DNA of 35,844 nucleotides from Acidobacteriaceae bacterium (GTDB lineage Bacteria; Acidobacteriota; Terriglobia; Terriglobales; Acidobacteriaceae): the NCBI GenBank assembly GCA_027452125.1, contig DAIDGZ010000096.1, positions 1-35,844 on the forward strand, in the 5' to 3' direction. Below the pieces are notes generated by a model. That model was not told the origin of the DNA. It made no database searches and was given only the letters and a program-made list of their open reading frames with translations. The position numbers were made by a program, and so were the translations under genes. Below are positions 24,921 through 33,151 of the stretch, in pieces. The number at the start of each line of letters is the position of its first letter. Position 1 is the stretch's first letter.

Positions 24921-24998
24921 GAACAGGGGTGCTCCACAAAGAGTGGGGCTGAGAAATACCCTCGAACCCGATCCGGATAATACCGGCGTGGGAAGTTT
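24921..24998 (+). ncRNA. TPP riboswitch (THI element)
   Basis: The conserved thi-box core is present: GGGGTGC at 24926-24932, GGCTGAGA at 24947-24954, then ATACCC, GAACCCGATCCGG and ATAATACCGGCGTGGGAA. Ends AAC (24922-24924) and GTT (24995-24997) can form the closing P1 stem. It binds thiamine pyrophosphate and normally turns off the genes downstream. It stands 77 bases before the TonB receptor gene and should control the whole receptor-kinase-transporter operon. A hairpin that pairs the receptor's ribosome binding site lies in the gap. Confidence 0.96.
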
Positions 24999-25039
24999 CT
25001 GAAGGCCGAGCGGCATTCCTCCTCGCATTTTCAGCATGC

Positions 25040-25070
25040 TCCCCTGTTTCAAAGAACAGGAAACTAGGGA
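25040..25070 (+). promoter_or_regulatory. Hairpin able to hide the ribosome binding site after the TPP riboswitch
   Basis: TCCC (25040-25043) can pair with GGGA (25067-25070), part of the AGGGA ribosome binding site of the receptor gene, and CTGTT (25044-25048) with AACAG (25055-25059) inside it. No T-run follows, so translational rather than transcriptional control by the riboswitch is suggested. Confidence 0.45.
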
Positions 25071-25075
25071 TAACC

Positions 25076-27403
25076 ATGTCTGACATTGCCTCCTCCATCG
25101 CATCCGCACTTTCCCCGCGCCGCCGCTGCGCCCGTGCGTTTGTGTTTGCCGCGCTTGCGGCCTTCTCTGCCAGTGCCCAGCAATCCGCAACCACGCAGCC
25201 CGCGCAAACCCCGCAGAAGCCCGCCGTCGCGCCGGTGAAGACCACGGTCGTGGTCCACGCTCAGGCGCCCGATGACTACCTGCCCAGTTCCATCACCGTG
25301 GGCACGCTGGACGGCGCGCCGCTCCAGAGTGCGCCACTCTCCGCCACCGTCGTCACCCGCGACCTGCTTACCGATCAGGTCGCCCGCACCCTCTCGGATG
25401 TCATCAAGAACGATGCCTCCATCGGAGAGGACTACGCCCCCGTGGGCTACTACGGCGACTACGAAATACGCGGCTTCCCCATTGACCTGGCCACCGGCCT
25501 CCAGATCAACGGCCTCACCATCGCCGGTGAGCAGGATGTGCCCCTCGAAGACAAGCAGCAGGTGGAGTTGCTCAAGGGGCTGGCCGGCGTGGAGAGCGGC
25601 GTTGCCTCGGCCGGCGGACTCATCAACTTCGTCACCAAGCAACCCGCCCCGATTCAGGCTCTGGACCTGGCCACCGACCATCGCGGCACCTCGTATGGCG
25701 CCGTGGATCTCGGCCGCCTCTTCGGTAGCCGCAAGCAGGCAGGCGCCCGCATCAACCTGGCCGGCGAGCACATCATGAGCTACGTGAACGGCGCCGACGG
25801 CTGGCGCGCCATGGGTGCCGGCGCGGCCGACTGGCACATCAGCCCGGCCGCCTATCTCACCGGCAACTTCGCCTACCAGCACAAGGTGGAGCGCTCCGTC
25901 TCCGGCTATCAGTTGCTGGGCGGCGTCACAGTGCCCGATCTCAGCCGCATCTACCCCTCCACCATGCTGGGACAGCAGTCCTGGGAGAAGCCCAACACCT
26001 TTGACACCTTCAACACCGGCACGCGCTTCAACTACGCCCTGCCCCACAACTGGAGCGCCTTCATCGCTGGCAGCTTCAGCCACTCGCTCATTGACGATAA
26101 CGTGGTCTATGCCTACGGCACGCCCTACGACGCCAACGGCAACGTAAGCTGCCCCGGCGCGCCCAATGCGCCGTACTACTTCTTCTGCCCCGATGGCAGC
26201 TACGGCATCTACGACTACCGCAACCCCGGCGAAATACGTATCGACGCCGAGGGCGAGGCCATGATCGCCGGTCACGTCCGTACCGGCCTCGTCTCGCATG
26301 ACATCACCGCCGGCGGAGTACTCTTCCTGCGCAGCGTGCAAATGCCCGGCATGCCGCCGGCCGGTTCTCCCGCCACCGTGCAGAACGGCGCCGTGTACAC
26401 CTACGTCGGCTCGGAAAATATCTACCAGCCCAACGTCGCCTACCCCATTGAGGACCCCGTGCAGACCGCCGGTCCGCGCCAGTTGTGGGAAGACAACCAC
26501 CAGTCCGCGCTCGTGATGCAGGACCGCATGCACCTGCCCGGCCACATCGCGCTCATTGCCGCGGGCCGCTACGACGCGCTCCGCGACCACAACTTCTCCG
26601 GCAGCGTCAACACCGACAAGAAGCTGTGGCTGCCCCAGTACGCCATCACCTACAATCCCCTCGCCACGCTGACCGTCTACGCCAACTACGGCGTGCTGCT
26701 CTCGCTCGGGCCCCAGGCGCCGTTCTGGACCGATAACAGCAGCCAGTATCTGGCCCCGTTCTTCACCCGCCAGGCCGAGATCGGCGCCAAGTACGCGCCA
26801 GGCCAGCGCCTCCTCGTCAGCGGCGACCTCTTCCGTATGCGCGCCCCCTTCTTCTATCCGCGGGCCATTCAGGCGCCAGACAGCTTCTGCACCGCCAGCG
26901 AGTTCTCCGGCCCCGGCGACATGTGCTTTGAGTCCGACGGCCGCGAAACCCACGATGGACTGGAGCTGAACGCACAGGGCAAGGCCGCCGCATGGCTGCG
27001 CCTCTCCGCCTCGCTCGCCGCCATCAGCGCCGAGTCCAGCGGCTCCAGCACGCCCGCCTTTAACCAGAAGCAGGTGATCAACGTGCCCCACGTGCACACC
27101 GCGCTCTTTGCCGATGTGCTCGTGCCTTACATCCGCGGCCTGCACCTCATGCCCGGCTGGAGCTATACCGGCCGCAGAGCCGCCACCCGCGACGATGCCG
27201 TGAGCGTCTTCGGCTACAACCTCTTCAACCTGGGCGCCAGCTATACCCCCGGCGGAGATCAGGGACGCGTCACCTTCCACCTCTACGCCGACAACATCAC
27301 CGACCTGCGCTACTGGAAAGACACCGGCGCCAGCTTCGGCGATACCTTCATTCACCTGGGCGCCCCCACCACGGTGCGCCTCTCTGCCCATTACAATTTT
27401 TAA
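25076..27403 (+). CDS. TonB-dependent outer-membrane receptor, probably for thiamine
   Basis: The 775-residue product has a signal peptide (to about residue 35, FSASAQ), a short Pro/Gln-rich linker, a TonB-box-like KTTVVVHAQAP, a plug domain (about residues 70-200, with YEIRGFPIDLATGLQING and SAGGLINFVTKQP), and a 22-strand-type barrel ending in the aromatic HYNF. It resembles the siderophore/FhuA-like receptor group. Because it is the first gene under a TPP riboswitch and is followed by a kinase and a PnuC-type transporter, the cargo is most likely thiamine or a phosphate ester of it. The ATG at 25076 has AGGGA upstream. The ligand is inferred from context only. Confidence 0.9.
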   Translation: MSDIASSIASALSPRRRCARAFVFAALAAFSASAQQSATTQPAQTPQKPAVAPVKTTVVVHAQAPDDYLPSSITVGTLDGAPLQSAPLSATVVTRDLLTDQVARTLSDVIKNDASIGEDYAPVGYYGDYEIRGFPIDLATGLQINGLTIAGEQDVPLEDKQQVELLKGLAGVESGVASAGGLINFVTKQPAPIQALDLATDHRGTSYGAVDLGRLFGSRKQAGARINLAGEHIMSYVNGADGWRAMGAGAADWHISPAAYLTGNFAYQHKVERSVSGYQLLGGVTVPDLSRIYPSTMLGQQSWEKPNTFDTFNTGTRFNYALPHNWSAFIAGSFSHSLIDDNVVYAYGTPYDANGNVSCPGAPNAPYYFFCPDGSYGIYDYRNPGEIRIDAEGEAMIAGHVRTGLVSHDITAGGVLFLRSVQMPGMPPAGSPATVQNGAVYTYVGSENIYQPNVAYPIEDPVQTAGPRQLWEDNHQSALVMQDRMHLPGHIALIAAGRYDALRDHNFSGSVNTDKKLWLPQYAITYNPLATLTVYANYGVLLSLGPQAPFWTDNSSQYLAPFFTRQAEIGAKYAPGQRLLVSGDLFRMRAPFFYPRAIQAPDSFCTASEFSGPGDMCFESDGRETHDGLELNAQGKAAAWLRLSASLAAISAESSGSSTPAFNQKQVINVPHVHTALFADVLVPYIRGLHLMPGWSYTGRRAATRDDAVSVFGYNLFNLGASYTPGGDQGRVTFHLYADNITDLRYWKDTGASFGDTFIHLGAPTTVRLSAHYNF

Positions 27404-27420
27404 GTTTGCTCTGTCTTGAA

Positions 27421-28617
27421 ATGAACAAGCCCACCACGAGCGCAACAGAACAAGCCCACGGCATGAGCGGCACGCTGGTCAAACCCGACTGGCCGCCGCT
27501 CACGCTCGACGAAGTGCGGGAGCTGCTGCGGCAGTTTCCCGCGCTGGGCGCCCCGCTGCGCATCGAGACCGTGAGCCCGCGTCCCTTCTCCGCTGCCGGC
27601 GTCGTGGCCGCGGCCACCGGCCACATCTTCGTCAAACGCCACAACCACGCGGTGCGCAATCGCGAGGGGCTGCTGGAAGAGCATCGCTTCCTTGCGCATC
27701 TGCGCCAGGCTGGTGCGCCGGTGCCGCTGGTCTTTGCCAACGCCGCCGGTGAAACCGCCATCGAGATCGGCGAAGCCACCTATGAAGTCCACGAAGTCCC
27801 CGCCGGTCTCGACCTCTACGAGGACGCCATCTCCTGGACGCCCTTCCGCTGCGCCACCCACGCCCACGCCGCAGGGGTTGCGCTGGCCCGGCTGCATCTG
27901 GCCGCCGCTGGCTTTGCTGCCCCGTGCCGCGCCGTGCGCCCCCTGGTGGCCAGCTTCACCATCTTCGCCGCCGCCGATCCCGCCGCAGAGATGGAGCGCT
28001 ACCTGGCCGCGCGCCCCGCACTCGCGCAGCACGCCGAGGTGCGCCGCTGCGCCGCACAGGCTCTGGAACTGCTCGCGCCGTATCACGCTGAACTGCAGCC
28101 GCTGCTGCCCGCGCTGGCGCCTCTGTGGACGCACAATGACCTGCACGCCTCCAACCTGATGTGGAGCGGCCGCGGCAACGCCGCACAGGCCACCGCCATC
28201 ATTGACTTCGGCCTCTCGGACCGCGGCAACGCCGTCTACGATCTCGCCCAGGCCATCGAGCGCAACATCGTGGAGTGGCTCGCGCTGGTCCAGGACCCTG
28301 CGCATCCCGATGCCGTGCCCGTGCACTTCGATCACCTCACGGCGCTGCTCGAGGGCTACGAGTCCGTCCGTCCGCTCAGCGCGGAAGAAGCCGCGGCCCT
28401 CGCGCCGATGATGGCCCTGTGCCACGCTGAATTCGCGCTCACCGAGGCCGACTACTACCTGGGCGTCCTGCACTCTGCCGCCAACGCGCCGCTCGCTTAC
28501 GATGGCTATCTCGTCGGCCATGCACGCTGGTTCTTGAGCCGCCCCGGCAGCGCGCTTCTGCACGCGCTGCGCCAGCACGCCAGCGCAGGCCCGTCCCGCC
28601 GGGCGGTGCGCCCATGA
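27421..28617 (+). CDS. APH/choline-kinase-fold kinase, probable thiamine kinase
   Basis: The 398-residue product has the aminoglycoside-phosphotransferase fold: an ATP lysine in HIFVKRHN (residue 72), the catalytic loop THNDLHASN (residues 237-245) and the metal-binding IIDFGLSD (DFG at 262-264). The family includes ThiK, choline kinase and homoserine kinase. Its place between a TPP-riboswitch-controlled receptor and a PnuC-type carrier points to phosphorylation of incoming thiamine, which would trap it in the cell. The ATG at 27421 lacks a clear Shine-Dalgarno sequence and lies 17 bases after the receptor gene. Its stop overlaps the transporter start as ATGA. Substrate is inferred. Confidence 0.85.
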   Translation: MNKPTTSATEQAHGMSGTLVKPDWPPLTLDEVRELLRQFPALGAPLRIETVSPRPFSAAGVVAAATGHIFVKRHNHAVRNREGLLEEHRFLAHLRQAGAPVPLVFANAAGETAIEIGEATYEVHEVPAGLDLYEDAISWTPFRCATHAHAAGVALARLHLAAAGFAAPCRAVRPLVASFTIFAAADPAAEMERYLAARPALAQHAEVRRCAAQALELLAPYHAELQPLLPALAPLWTHNDLHASNLMWSGRGNAAQATAIIDFGLSDRGNAVYDLAQAIERNIVEWLALVQDPAHPDAVPVHFDHLTALLEGYESVRPLSAEEAAALAPMMALCHAEFALTEADYYLGVLHSAANAPLAYDGYLVGHARWFLSRPGSALLHALRQHASAGPSRRAVRP

Positions 28618-29210
28618 ACTGGCTGGCCCTCAGCATCTACTTTGCCGCGCACAGCCTGGAGATCGCCGGCACCATCACCACGCTGCTCGGCATCTGGCTT
28701 ACCACGCGCCGCCTCTTGATCTGCTGGCCCGTCGTGCTGGCTGCGGACGTCCTGTACCTCGTCGTCTTCTATCGTGCGCGGCTCTTCTCCGATGCCTTGT
28801 TGCAGATCTTCTTCATCGCCTTCACCCTCTACGGATGGGCGCACTGGTGGCGCGGCGTGCGCCAGGAGGGCGAGGTGCGCATTGAGCCGCTCAACCTGCG
28901 CGGATGGCTGGCAGGGCTGGCCGCGGGCGCAGTGGGCGCAGTGCTGCTCGGCTGGCTCATGGTCCGCGTGGGCGCGGCGCTGCCGCATCTGGATGCGGCG
29001 CTCACCAGCTACAGCCTCGTCGCCAGTTGGTGGGGCGCGCGCAAGCACATCGCCAACTGGTGGCTCTGGATCGCCGTCGATCTCATCTACATTGGCGAAT
29101 ATCTGTACAAGGGTCTGGCTCTCACCGCCGCGCTCTACGCGGTGCTGGTGCTGCTCGCCATCCTCGGCCTGCGCGACTGGCACCGCGCGGCTGCGGCTTC
29201 AGCAGCCTGA
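28614..29210 (+). CDS. pnuT: PnuC-family vitamin transporter, probably thiamine-specific PnuT
   Basis: The 198-residue inner-membrane protein has about seven helices. It carries the PnuC landmarks YGWAHWWRG near residue 73 and, in the C-terminal half, the conserved SLVASWWGARKHIANWW and WIAVDLIYIGEYLYKG. PnuC proteins let vitamins diffuse in and rely on a cytosolic kinase to trap them; PnuC takes nicotinamide riboside and PnuT takes thiamine. The TPP riboswitch and the coupled kinase gene support thiamine here. The start overlaps the kinase stop by four bases. No terminator was recognised downstream. Confidence 0.88.
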   Translation: MNWLALSIYFAAHSLEIAGTITTLLGIWLTTRRLLICWPVVLAADVLYLVVFYRARLFSDALLQIFFIAFTLYGWAHWWRGVRQEGEVRIEPLNLRGWLAGLAAGAVGAVLLGWLMVRVGAALPHLDAALTSYSLVASWWGARKHIANWWLWIAVDLIYIGEYLYKGLALTAALYAVLVLLAILGLRDWHRAAAASAA

Positions 29211-29299
29211 ACCGCAGGATGAACCTTCGCCTTCACCTCTGCTCGCAAGCGCGGAATCCTCATCCCGGAGGGCTCACACCACTTGCCAACGCCTTCCGC

Positions 29300-30274
29300 T
29301 CACTCCGCCGCCAGTTGCACCGCATTGCGCAGCGGCTCGCCTTTCATATACCGCCGCAGTTCGCTCGCCGCAATGTGCAGCGCGCGCGGCGCAAACTGCG
29401 GCGTGGACCCGCCGATGTGCGGCGTGAGAAAGAGGTTGGGGCAGCTCCACAGCGGATGCCCCTCGGGCAGCGGCTCGGGATCGGTCACGTCCAGTGCGGC
29501 GCGAATCCGCCCCGCCTGCAGCGCCTCCACCAGCGCATCGGTGTGCACCACCGGCCCGCGTGCGGCGTTCACCAGCAGCGCCCCCTGACGCATGAGCGCG
29601 ATCTCCTCAGCCCCGATAAGCCCCTGCGACTCCGGCGTGGCGGGCAGAATCAGCACCACCACATCCGCCTGCGGCAGCAGGCCGTGCAACTCGCTCACCG
29701 CGTGCACCTCCGGCTCCGTGCGCGCGCGCCGCGCCACGCGCAGCACGTCCACATCGAACGGCGCCAGCATGCGCTCAATCTCCTGCCCGATGGCGCCATA
29801 GCCCACCAGCAGCACCGTCTTGCCGGTCAGTTCTTCCTGCATCACTGGCGGATACACGGCGCGCGGATCGCCGCTGATGGCCGCGTACTGCGTGCTGGCC
29901 TCAAAGCGCCGCGTCCACTTCCCCTCGCGCTGAATGTCCATGTAGAGCGGCAGATACTTGAGCGAGGCCAGAATCGCCGTCAGTGTCCACTCCGCGGTGG
30001 AGACGTTGTGCGCTCCGCGTGCGTTGCAGATGGTCACCTGCGGCCCCAGCACGGCGGGCATCCACTCCGTGCCGGCCATCAGCGCCAGCACCAGCTTCAC
30101 GCCGCGCAGATGCGGCCACACCCGCTGCGCCCGACCCGAGTAGGGATCGGGAATCCACACGTCGATCTCGACCTCGTGGTCCAGCTTGTCTGAGAGGGAA
30201 ATCAGTTCGATCCCCTCGGGAAAATCGCGCAGCAGCTCAGCCGATAAGGTTGCAGGATATCCGACTCTCAACAT
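29300..30274 (-). CDS. D-isomer-specific 2-hydroxyacid dehydrogenase
   Basis: The 324-residue product has the split catalytic and NAD-binding domains of the family. The NAD loop is VLLVGYGAIGQEIE. The catalytic arginine lies in VNAARGPVV, the glutamate in DVTDPEPLP and the histidine in LTPHIGGSTPQ. Such enzymes reduce 2-oxo acids (glyoxylate, hydroxypyruvate, phosphoglycerate); the substrate cannot be named. Start is ATG 30274 (MLRVGYPATL) or GTG 30283; neither has a good Shine-Dalgarno sequence. It converges on the thiamine operon and follows the secreted hypothetical gene on the same strand, 66 bases away. Confidence 0.88.
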   Translation of the reverse strand: MLRVGYPATLSAELLRDFPEGIELISLSDKLDHEVEIDVWIPDPYSGRAQRVWPHLRGVKLVLALMAGTEWMPAVLGPQVTICNARGAHNVSTAEWTLTAILASLKYLPLYMDIQREGKWTRRFEASTQYAAISGDPRAVYPPVMQEELTGKTVLLVGYGAIGQEIERMLAPFDVDVLRVARRARTEPEVHAVSELHGLLPQADVVVLILPATPESQGLIGAEEIALMRQGALLVNAARGPVVHTDALVEALQAGRIRAALDVTDPEPLPEGHPLWSCPNLFLTPHIGGSTPQFAPRALHIAASELRRYMKGEPLRNAVQLAAE

Positions 30275-30340
30275 GGGGAACACCAGTCCGCAGACGCGGG
30301 CGTCACGCTCCCATGCTACCGCAGCGCCCTGCGGCCTCGC

Positions 30341-31096
30341 TCAGTATTTGTTGCGGAACAGCTTCGCATTCACGTCGGGCCAGAACTCTTTCACCAGGTT
30401 CGACACGCCATCCAGTCCCACCTGCGTCACCCAGCGTTGCCCGGTCTTGGTCCAGGTGCGCTCCGGGCTCGGATAGTACAGGCAGGCCGCGCCTGCGGCC
30501 GCGCCGTTGCCCACAATCTCTGAGAAGTTCGGACTCATTCCATCCGCATCCGTGCGCGTCACAAAAAGCCGCGAGATGGAGTAGCCCGCGCGCTTGAAGA
30601 GACCCCCGCGCTCCAGCGTGTAATAGCGCGGATCTTCGCGCGTCGCAACCGGCACCAGAAACTCTGTCATCAGATTCCCGTCGAACGTGTCGGCAAAGTT
30701 GTGCCAGTAATAACGCCCATACGCCGCCGCTCCGGTATGAAACTCCGGATAGGAACCCTGCTTCTGCGCGACGCCCGCCAGGATACCTACATAGATGAAG
30801 CCGGAGTAGTCGAAGCTGTCCTGCATCATCAGCTTGAACTTGGTCCGCGGCGTCAGTGGCGGCAGCTTTTCATCCACGCTCACTGAGCGAAAGTTGGGAA
30901 TAATGCCGAGGATACGCTTGGTCTGCCTGCCGGTCTGGGCCTGCGCATCGTTGGCTTGCGCCGGTGCGGGAGCGTCGGGAAGCGCCGGCAAGGCCGTGGA
31001 GGAGGAATCGGAGGCTGCCACCGGCTGAGCTGAAGCTTGCGGGGCCGGCAGACCCATCGCGAGCGCAAGAGACAAAACCAGCAAAGATCGAATCAT
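30341..31096 (-). CDS. Secreted hypothetical protein of a family common in Acidobacteriota
   Basis: The 251-residue product starts MIRSLLVLSLALAMGLPAPQ, a signal peptide cleaved near ASAQP. A low-complexity Ala/Pro/Ser stretch (residues 25-60) follows, then a compact domain with FDYSGFIYVGILAGVAQ, SYPEFHTGAAAYGRYYWHN and a VATREDPRYYTL segment. I recall many paralogues with this pattern in acidobacterial genomes, but none with a known function. The domain may associate with the outer membrane. The start could also be an ATG six codons earlier (31114). It is divergent from the FUSC gene; a CRP-type box lies between them. Confidence 0.75.
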   Translation of the reverse strand: MIRSLLVLSLALAMGLPAPQASAQPVAASDSSSTALPALPDAPAPAQANDAQAQTGRQTKRILGIIPNFRSVSVDEKLPPLTPRTKFKLMMQDSFDYSGFIYVGILAGVAQKQGSYPEFHTGAAAYGRYYWHNFADTFDGNLMTEFLVPVATREDPRYYTLERGGLFKRAGYSISRLFVTRTDADGMSPNFSEIVGNGAAAGAACLYYPSPERTWTKTGQRWVTQVGLDGVSNLVKEFWPDVNAKLFRNKY

Positions 31097-31250
31097 AAAA
31101 ATGTGTATCTCCATCTGAAGTACGCGTATCGGGAAGGAAGAATTGCAGAAATCAGGTCTCCGGGTGCGATCTCGCAAGCCCGGATGGCGCGGAATCAGAC
31201 GCCTTCTTTAGATGCTGCGAATCAGTGAATAGACGCAGCACAGCGCAAGT

Positions 31251-31266
31251 CGTGAGTCTGCTCACA
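31251..31266 (+). promoter_or_regulatory. CRP-type box between the secreted hypothetical and FUSC genes
   Basis: CGTGAGTCTGCTCACA matches TGTGA-N6-TCACA at nine of ten half-site bases. It lies 64 bases before the FUSC start and about 155 from the hypothetical's start. A TATGTC at 31298 could be a -10 for FUSC but would put the box near -51, which is not a standard activating position. Confidence 0.4.
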
Positions 31267-31329
31267 CAACCGCATGGCTGGATTCTGGCATCCTGCCTAT
31301 GTCACTCTTGCACTTAGGAGATTGCAACG

Positions 31330-32460
31330 ATGCGCCTCAAAGCCAGCAAAACCTGGTCACAGCAGCAACTGGCTGTAAAGCTGCACGTTGCTCCCGGCGA
31401 GCCGGGCGGCTGGCTCACCTGGGAGCGCCGCCGCATGCTGGTGCAGGCCGGCAAAACCGCTCTGGCGGCAGGCCTGTGCATCTGGCTCGCGCAGTGGTTC
31501 CACCTGCGCGAGGGCTACTGGGGCTCCATCAGCGCCATCATCGTCCTGCAATCTAACGTCGGCGCCACCGTCACCGCCTCGCGCGACCGCCTGCTGGGCA
31601 CCCTGCTCGGCGCGCTCTTCGGCTTCGCCTTCTCCTTGTTCGGCGCGCCGCCCTGGAACTTTCTGCTGGCCACCTTTGCGGCCATTGCTCTCTGCGGCTT
31701 CCTCGGCTTGCGCAACAGCGCCCGCCTGGCCGGCGTCACCATTGCCATCGTGATGCTGGTGCATGCCTCAGGCTCGCACTGGACCATCGCCCTGGACCGC
31801 GTGGGACAGGTCTTTCTCGGCATCGTCATCGCGCTGGCCGTCTCCACGCTGGTGCTGCCAGACCGTGCCCGCCTCCGCCTGCGCGACGGCCTCGCCCAGG
31901 AGTTCCTGCTGCTCAGCGCATTCTTTGAGGCGATCCTTGAGGGCTTTCGCGGCACGCCAGCACCCAGCCTGCCTGCGCTGCACGATGAGGTCGAGGCCAT
32001 GGTCCTGGGCAACAACCAGTTGCTCGAGGCCTCGCGCAACGAGCCCTCCGGCCCGGGATGGCGCGAAGGTCTCAGCCTGCTCACACAGTTCGGCCGCTCG
32101 CTCCACGATGTGCTTCTGGCTCTCGATCTCTCGGTGAAAGACAGCGGCGAAGACCACTACCCGCTGCAACTGGAGCCCGAGCTGGGCCGCCTTGCTACAG
32201 ACATCCGCACCGGCTTCCACCACGTCGCCGCCTGCATCCACAAGTGGGACTTCCACGTGCCGCCGGCTCACATCAGCCTTGAGGCCGATATCGCCGCGCT
32301 GGAAGCGCGCATGGACTCCGTGCGCCACACCGGCATCGAGTTCTCCCAGGCAGAGATTCTCCGCGCCTACGCCGTGCAGCTGCACCTCAAGCAGATTGCC
32401 CGCCTGCTGCGCGCCTCGCGCGTGGAAACCAGCCGTACGCTGGGTGAACCGCAAAGCTGA
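31330..32460 (+). CDS. FUSC-family inner-membrane protein
   Basis: The 376-residue product has an N-terminal membrane domain of five or six helices (about residues 38-180, with GYWGSISAIIVLQSNVGAT, the FUSC/ArAE family signature, then RDRLLGTLLGALFGFAF) and a C-terminal cytosolic helical region of about 190 residues. FUSC proteins include AaeB-type aromatic acid exporters and fusaric-acid resistance pumps. Only half of a typical full-length FUSC protein is present, matching the shorter FUSC_2-type members. No adaptor or outer-membrane partner gene is adjacent, so substrate and activity are open. TAGGAG lies 9 bases before the ATG. It converges on hisA with a 13-base gap. Confidence 0.85.
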   Translation: MRLKASKTWSQQQLAVKLHVAPGEPGGWLTWERRRMLVQAGKTALAAGLCIWLAQWFHLREGYWGSISAIIVLQSNVGATVTASRDRLLGTLLGALFGFAFSLFGAPPWNFLLATFAAIALCGFLGLRNSARLAGVTIAIVMLVHASGSHWTIALDRVGQVFLGIVIALAVSTLVLPDRARLRLRDGLAQEFLLLSAFFEAILEGFRGTPAPSLPALHDEVEAMVLGNNQLLEASRNEPSGPGWREGLSLLTQFGRSLHDVLLALDLSVKDSGEDHYPLQLEPELGRLATDIRTGFHHVAACIHKWDFHVPPAHISLEADIAALEARMDSVRHTGIEFSQAEILRAYAVQLHLKQIARLLRASRVETSRTLGEPQS

Positions 32461-32473
32461 TCTCTCGAAGTGG

Positions 32474-33151
32474 CTACACCTTCAGCAGATCGGTATACAC
32501 CGCCATGCCCACCACAGCGTCCGCGCCCAGCGCATGCAGCGCGTCCACTTCCTGCTGGCTGCGGATGCCGCCAGCCACAATGAGCTGCTTCTGCGTAAGC
32601 TTGCGCAGCCGCGCGGCCACATCGATGGGGAAGCCCTGCAATGTGCCTTCCGTGTCCACGTGCGTGTAGAGAAACGCCGCGACGTGCGGCTCCAGTTGCG
32701 GCATCGCATCGTCCGGCGTCAGCTCCACCTGCGCCTTCCAGCCCTTCACCGCAATGCGTCCGTTCTTGGTGTCGATGCCCGCCACCACACGCTCCGCACC
32801 CACAGCAGAAGCTAGCTGCGCGGCAAAGCCGGTGTTCACCGTGCCTTCCGCTGAGAACAGCGCCGAGCCGATGATCACGCGCTGCGCACCCGCCCCCAGC
32901 ACCTGCCGCGCGCGCTCAAGGGTGTGGATGCCGCCGCCGGCCTGCACCGGCAGCCGCTTGGCAATCTGCTCCACCAGTGCCGAGTTGTCGCCCTGCCGCA
33001 TGGCCGCATCCAGATCGATCAACTGCACCAGCGGAAACTTGGAGAACTTCTCGATCCAGTATTCAAAATCGTCAAATGCCAGGCGCAGCTTTTCGCCCTG
33101 CACAAGCTGGACAATGCGCCCGCCCAGCAGATCAATCGAAGGAATCAGCAT
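32474..33151 (-). CDS. hisA: ProFAR isomerase
   Basis: The 225-residue TIM barrel starts [21 protein letters not shown] with the first catalytic aspartate at residue 7. [30 protein letters not shown] (second aspartate) and [13 protein letters not shown] follow. It opens the ring of ProFAR to PRFAR in histidine synthesis. It is about 15 residues shorter than most HisA proteins, and the usual YTDISRDGT loop reads YTHVDTEGT, keeping the threonine. TrpF is encoded separately, so no dual PriA role is needed. It is the last gene of the operon; its start overlaps the end of hisF by seven bases. Confidence 0.92.
   Translation of the reverse strand: MLIPSIDLLGGRIVQLVQGEKLRLAFDDFEYWIEKFSKFPLVQLIDLDAAMRQGDNSALVEQIAKRLPVQAGGGIHTLERARQVLGAGAQRVIIGSALFSAEGTVNTGFAAQLASAVGAERVVAGIDTKNGRIAVKGWKAQVELTPDDAMPQLEPHVAAFLYTHVDTEGTLQGFPIDVAARLRKLTQKQLIVAGGIRSQQEVDALHALGADAVVGMAVYTDLLKV

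Noticed and set aside
25064..27445. A 793-codon open frame antisense to the TonB receptor gene
   Set aside because: It mirrors the GC-rich codon use of the receptor, has Val/Gly/Ala/Glu-rich repetitive composition and no recognisable domain. The sense frame has a signal peptide, plug and barrel.
31281..31303. Sigma-54-type promoter before the FUSC gene
   Set aside because: CTGGCATCCTGCC has GG and GC elements at the wrong spacing.
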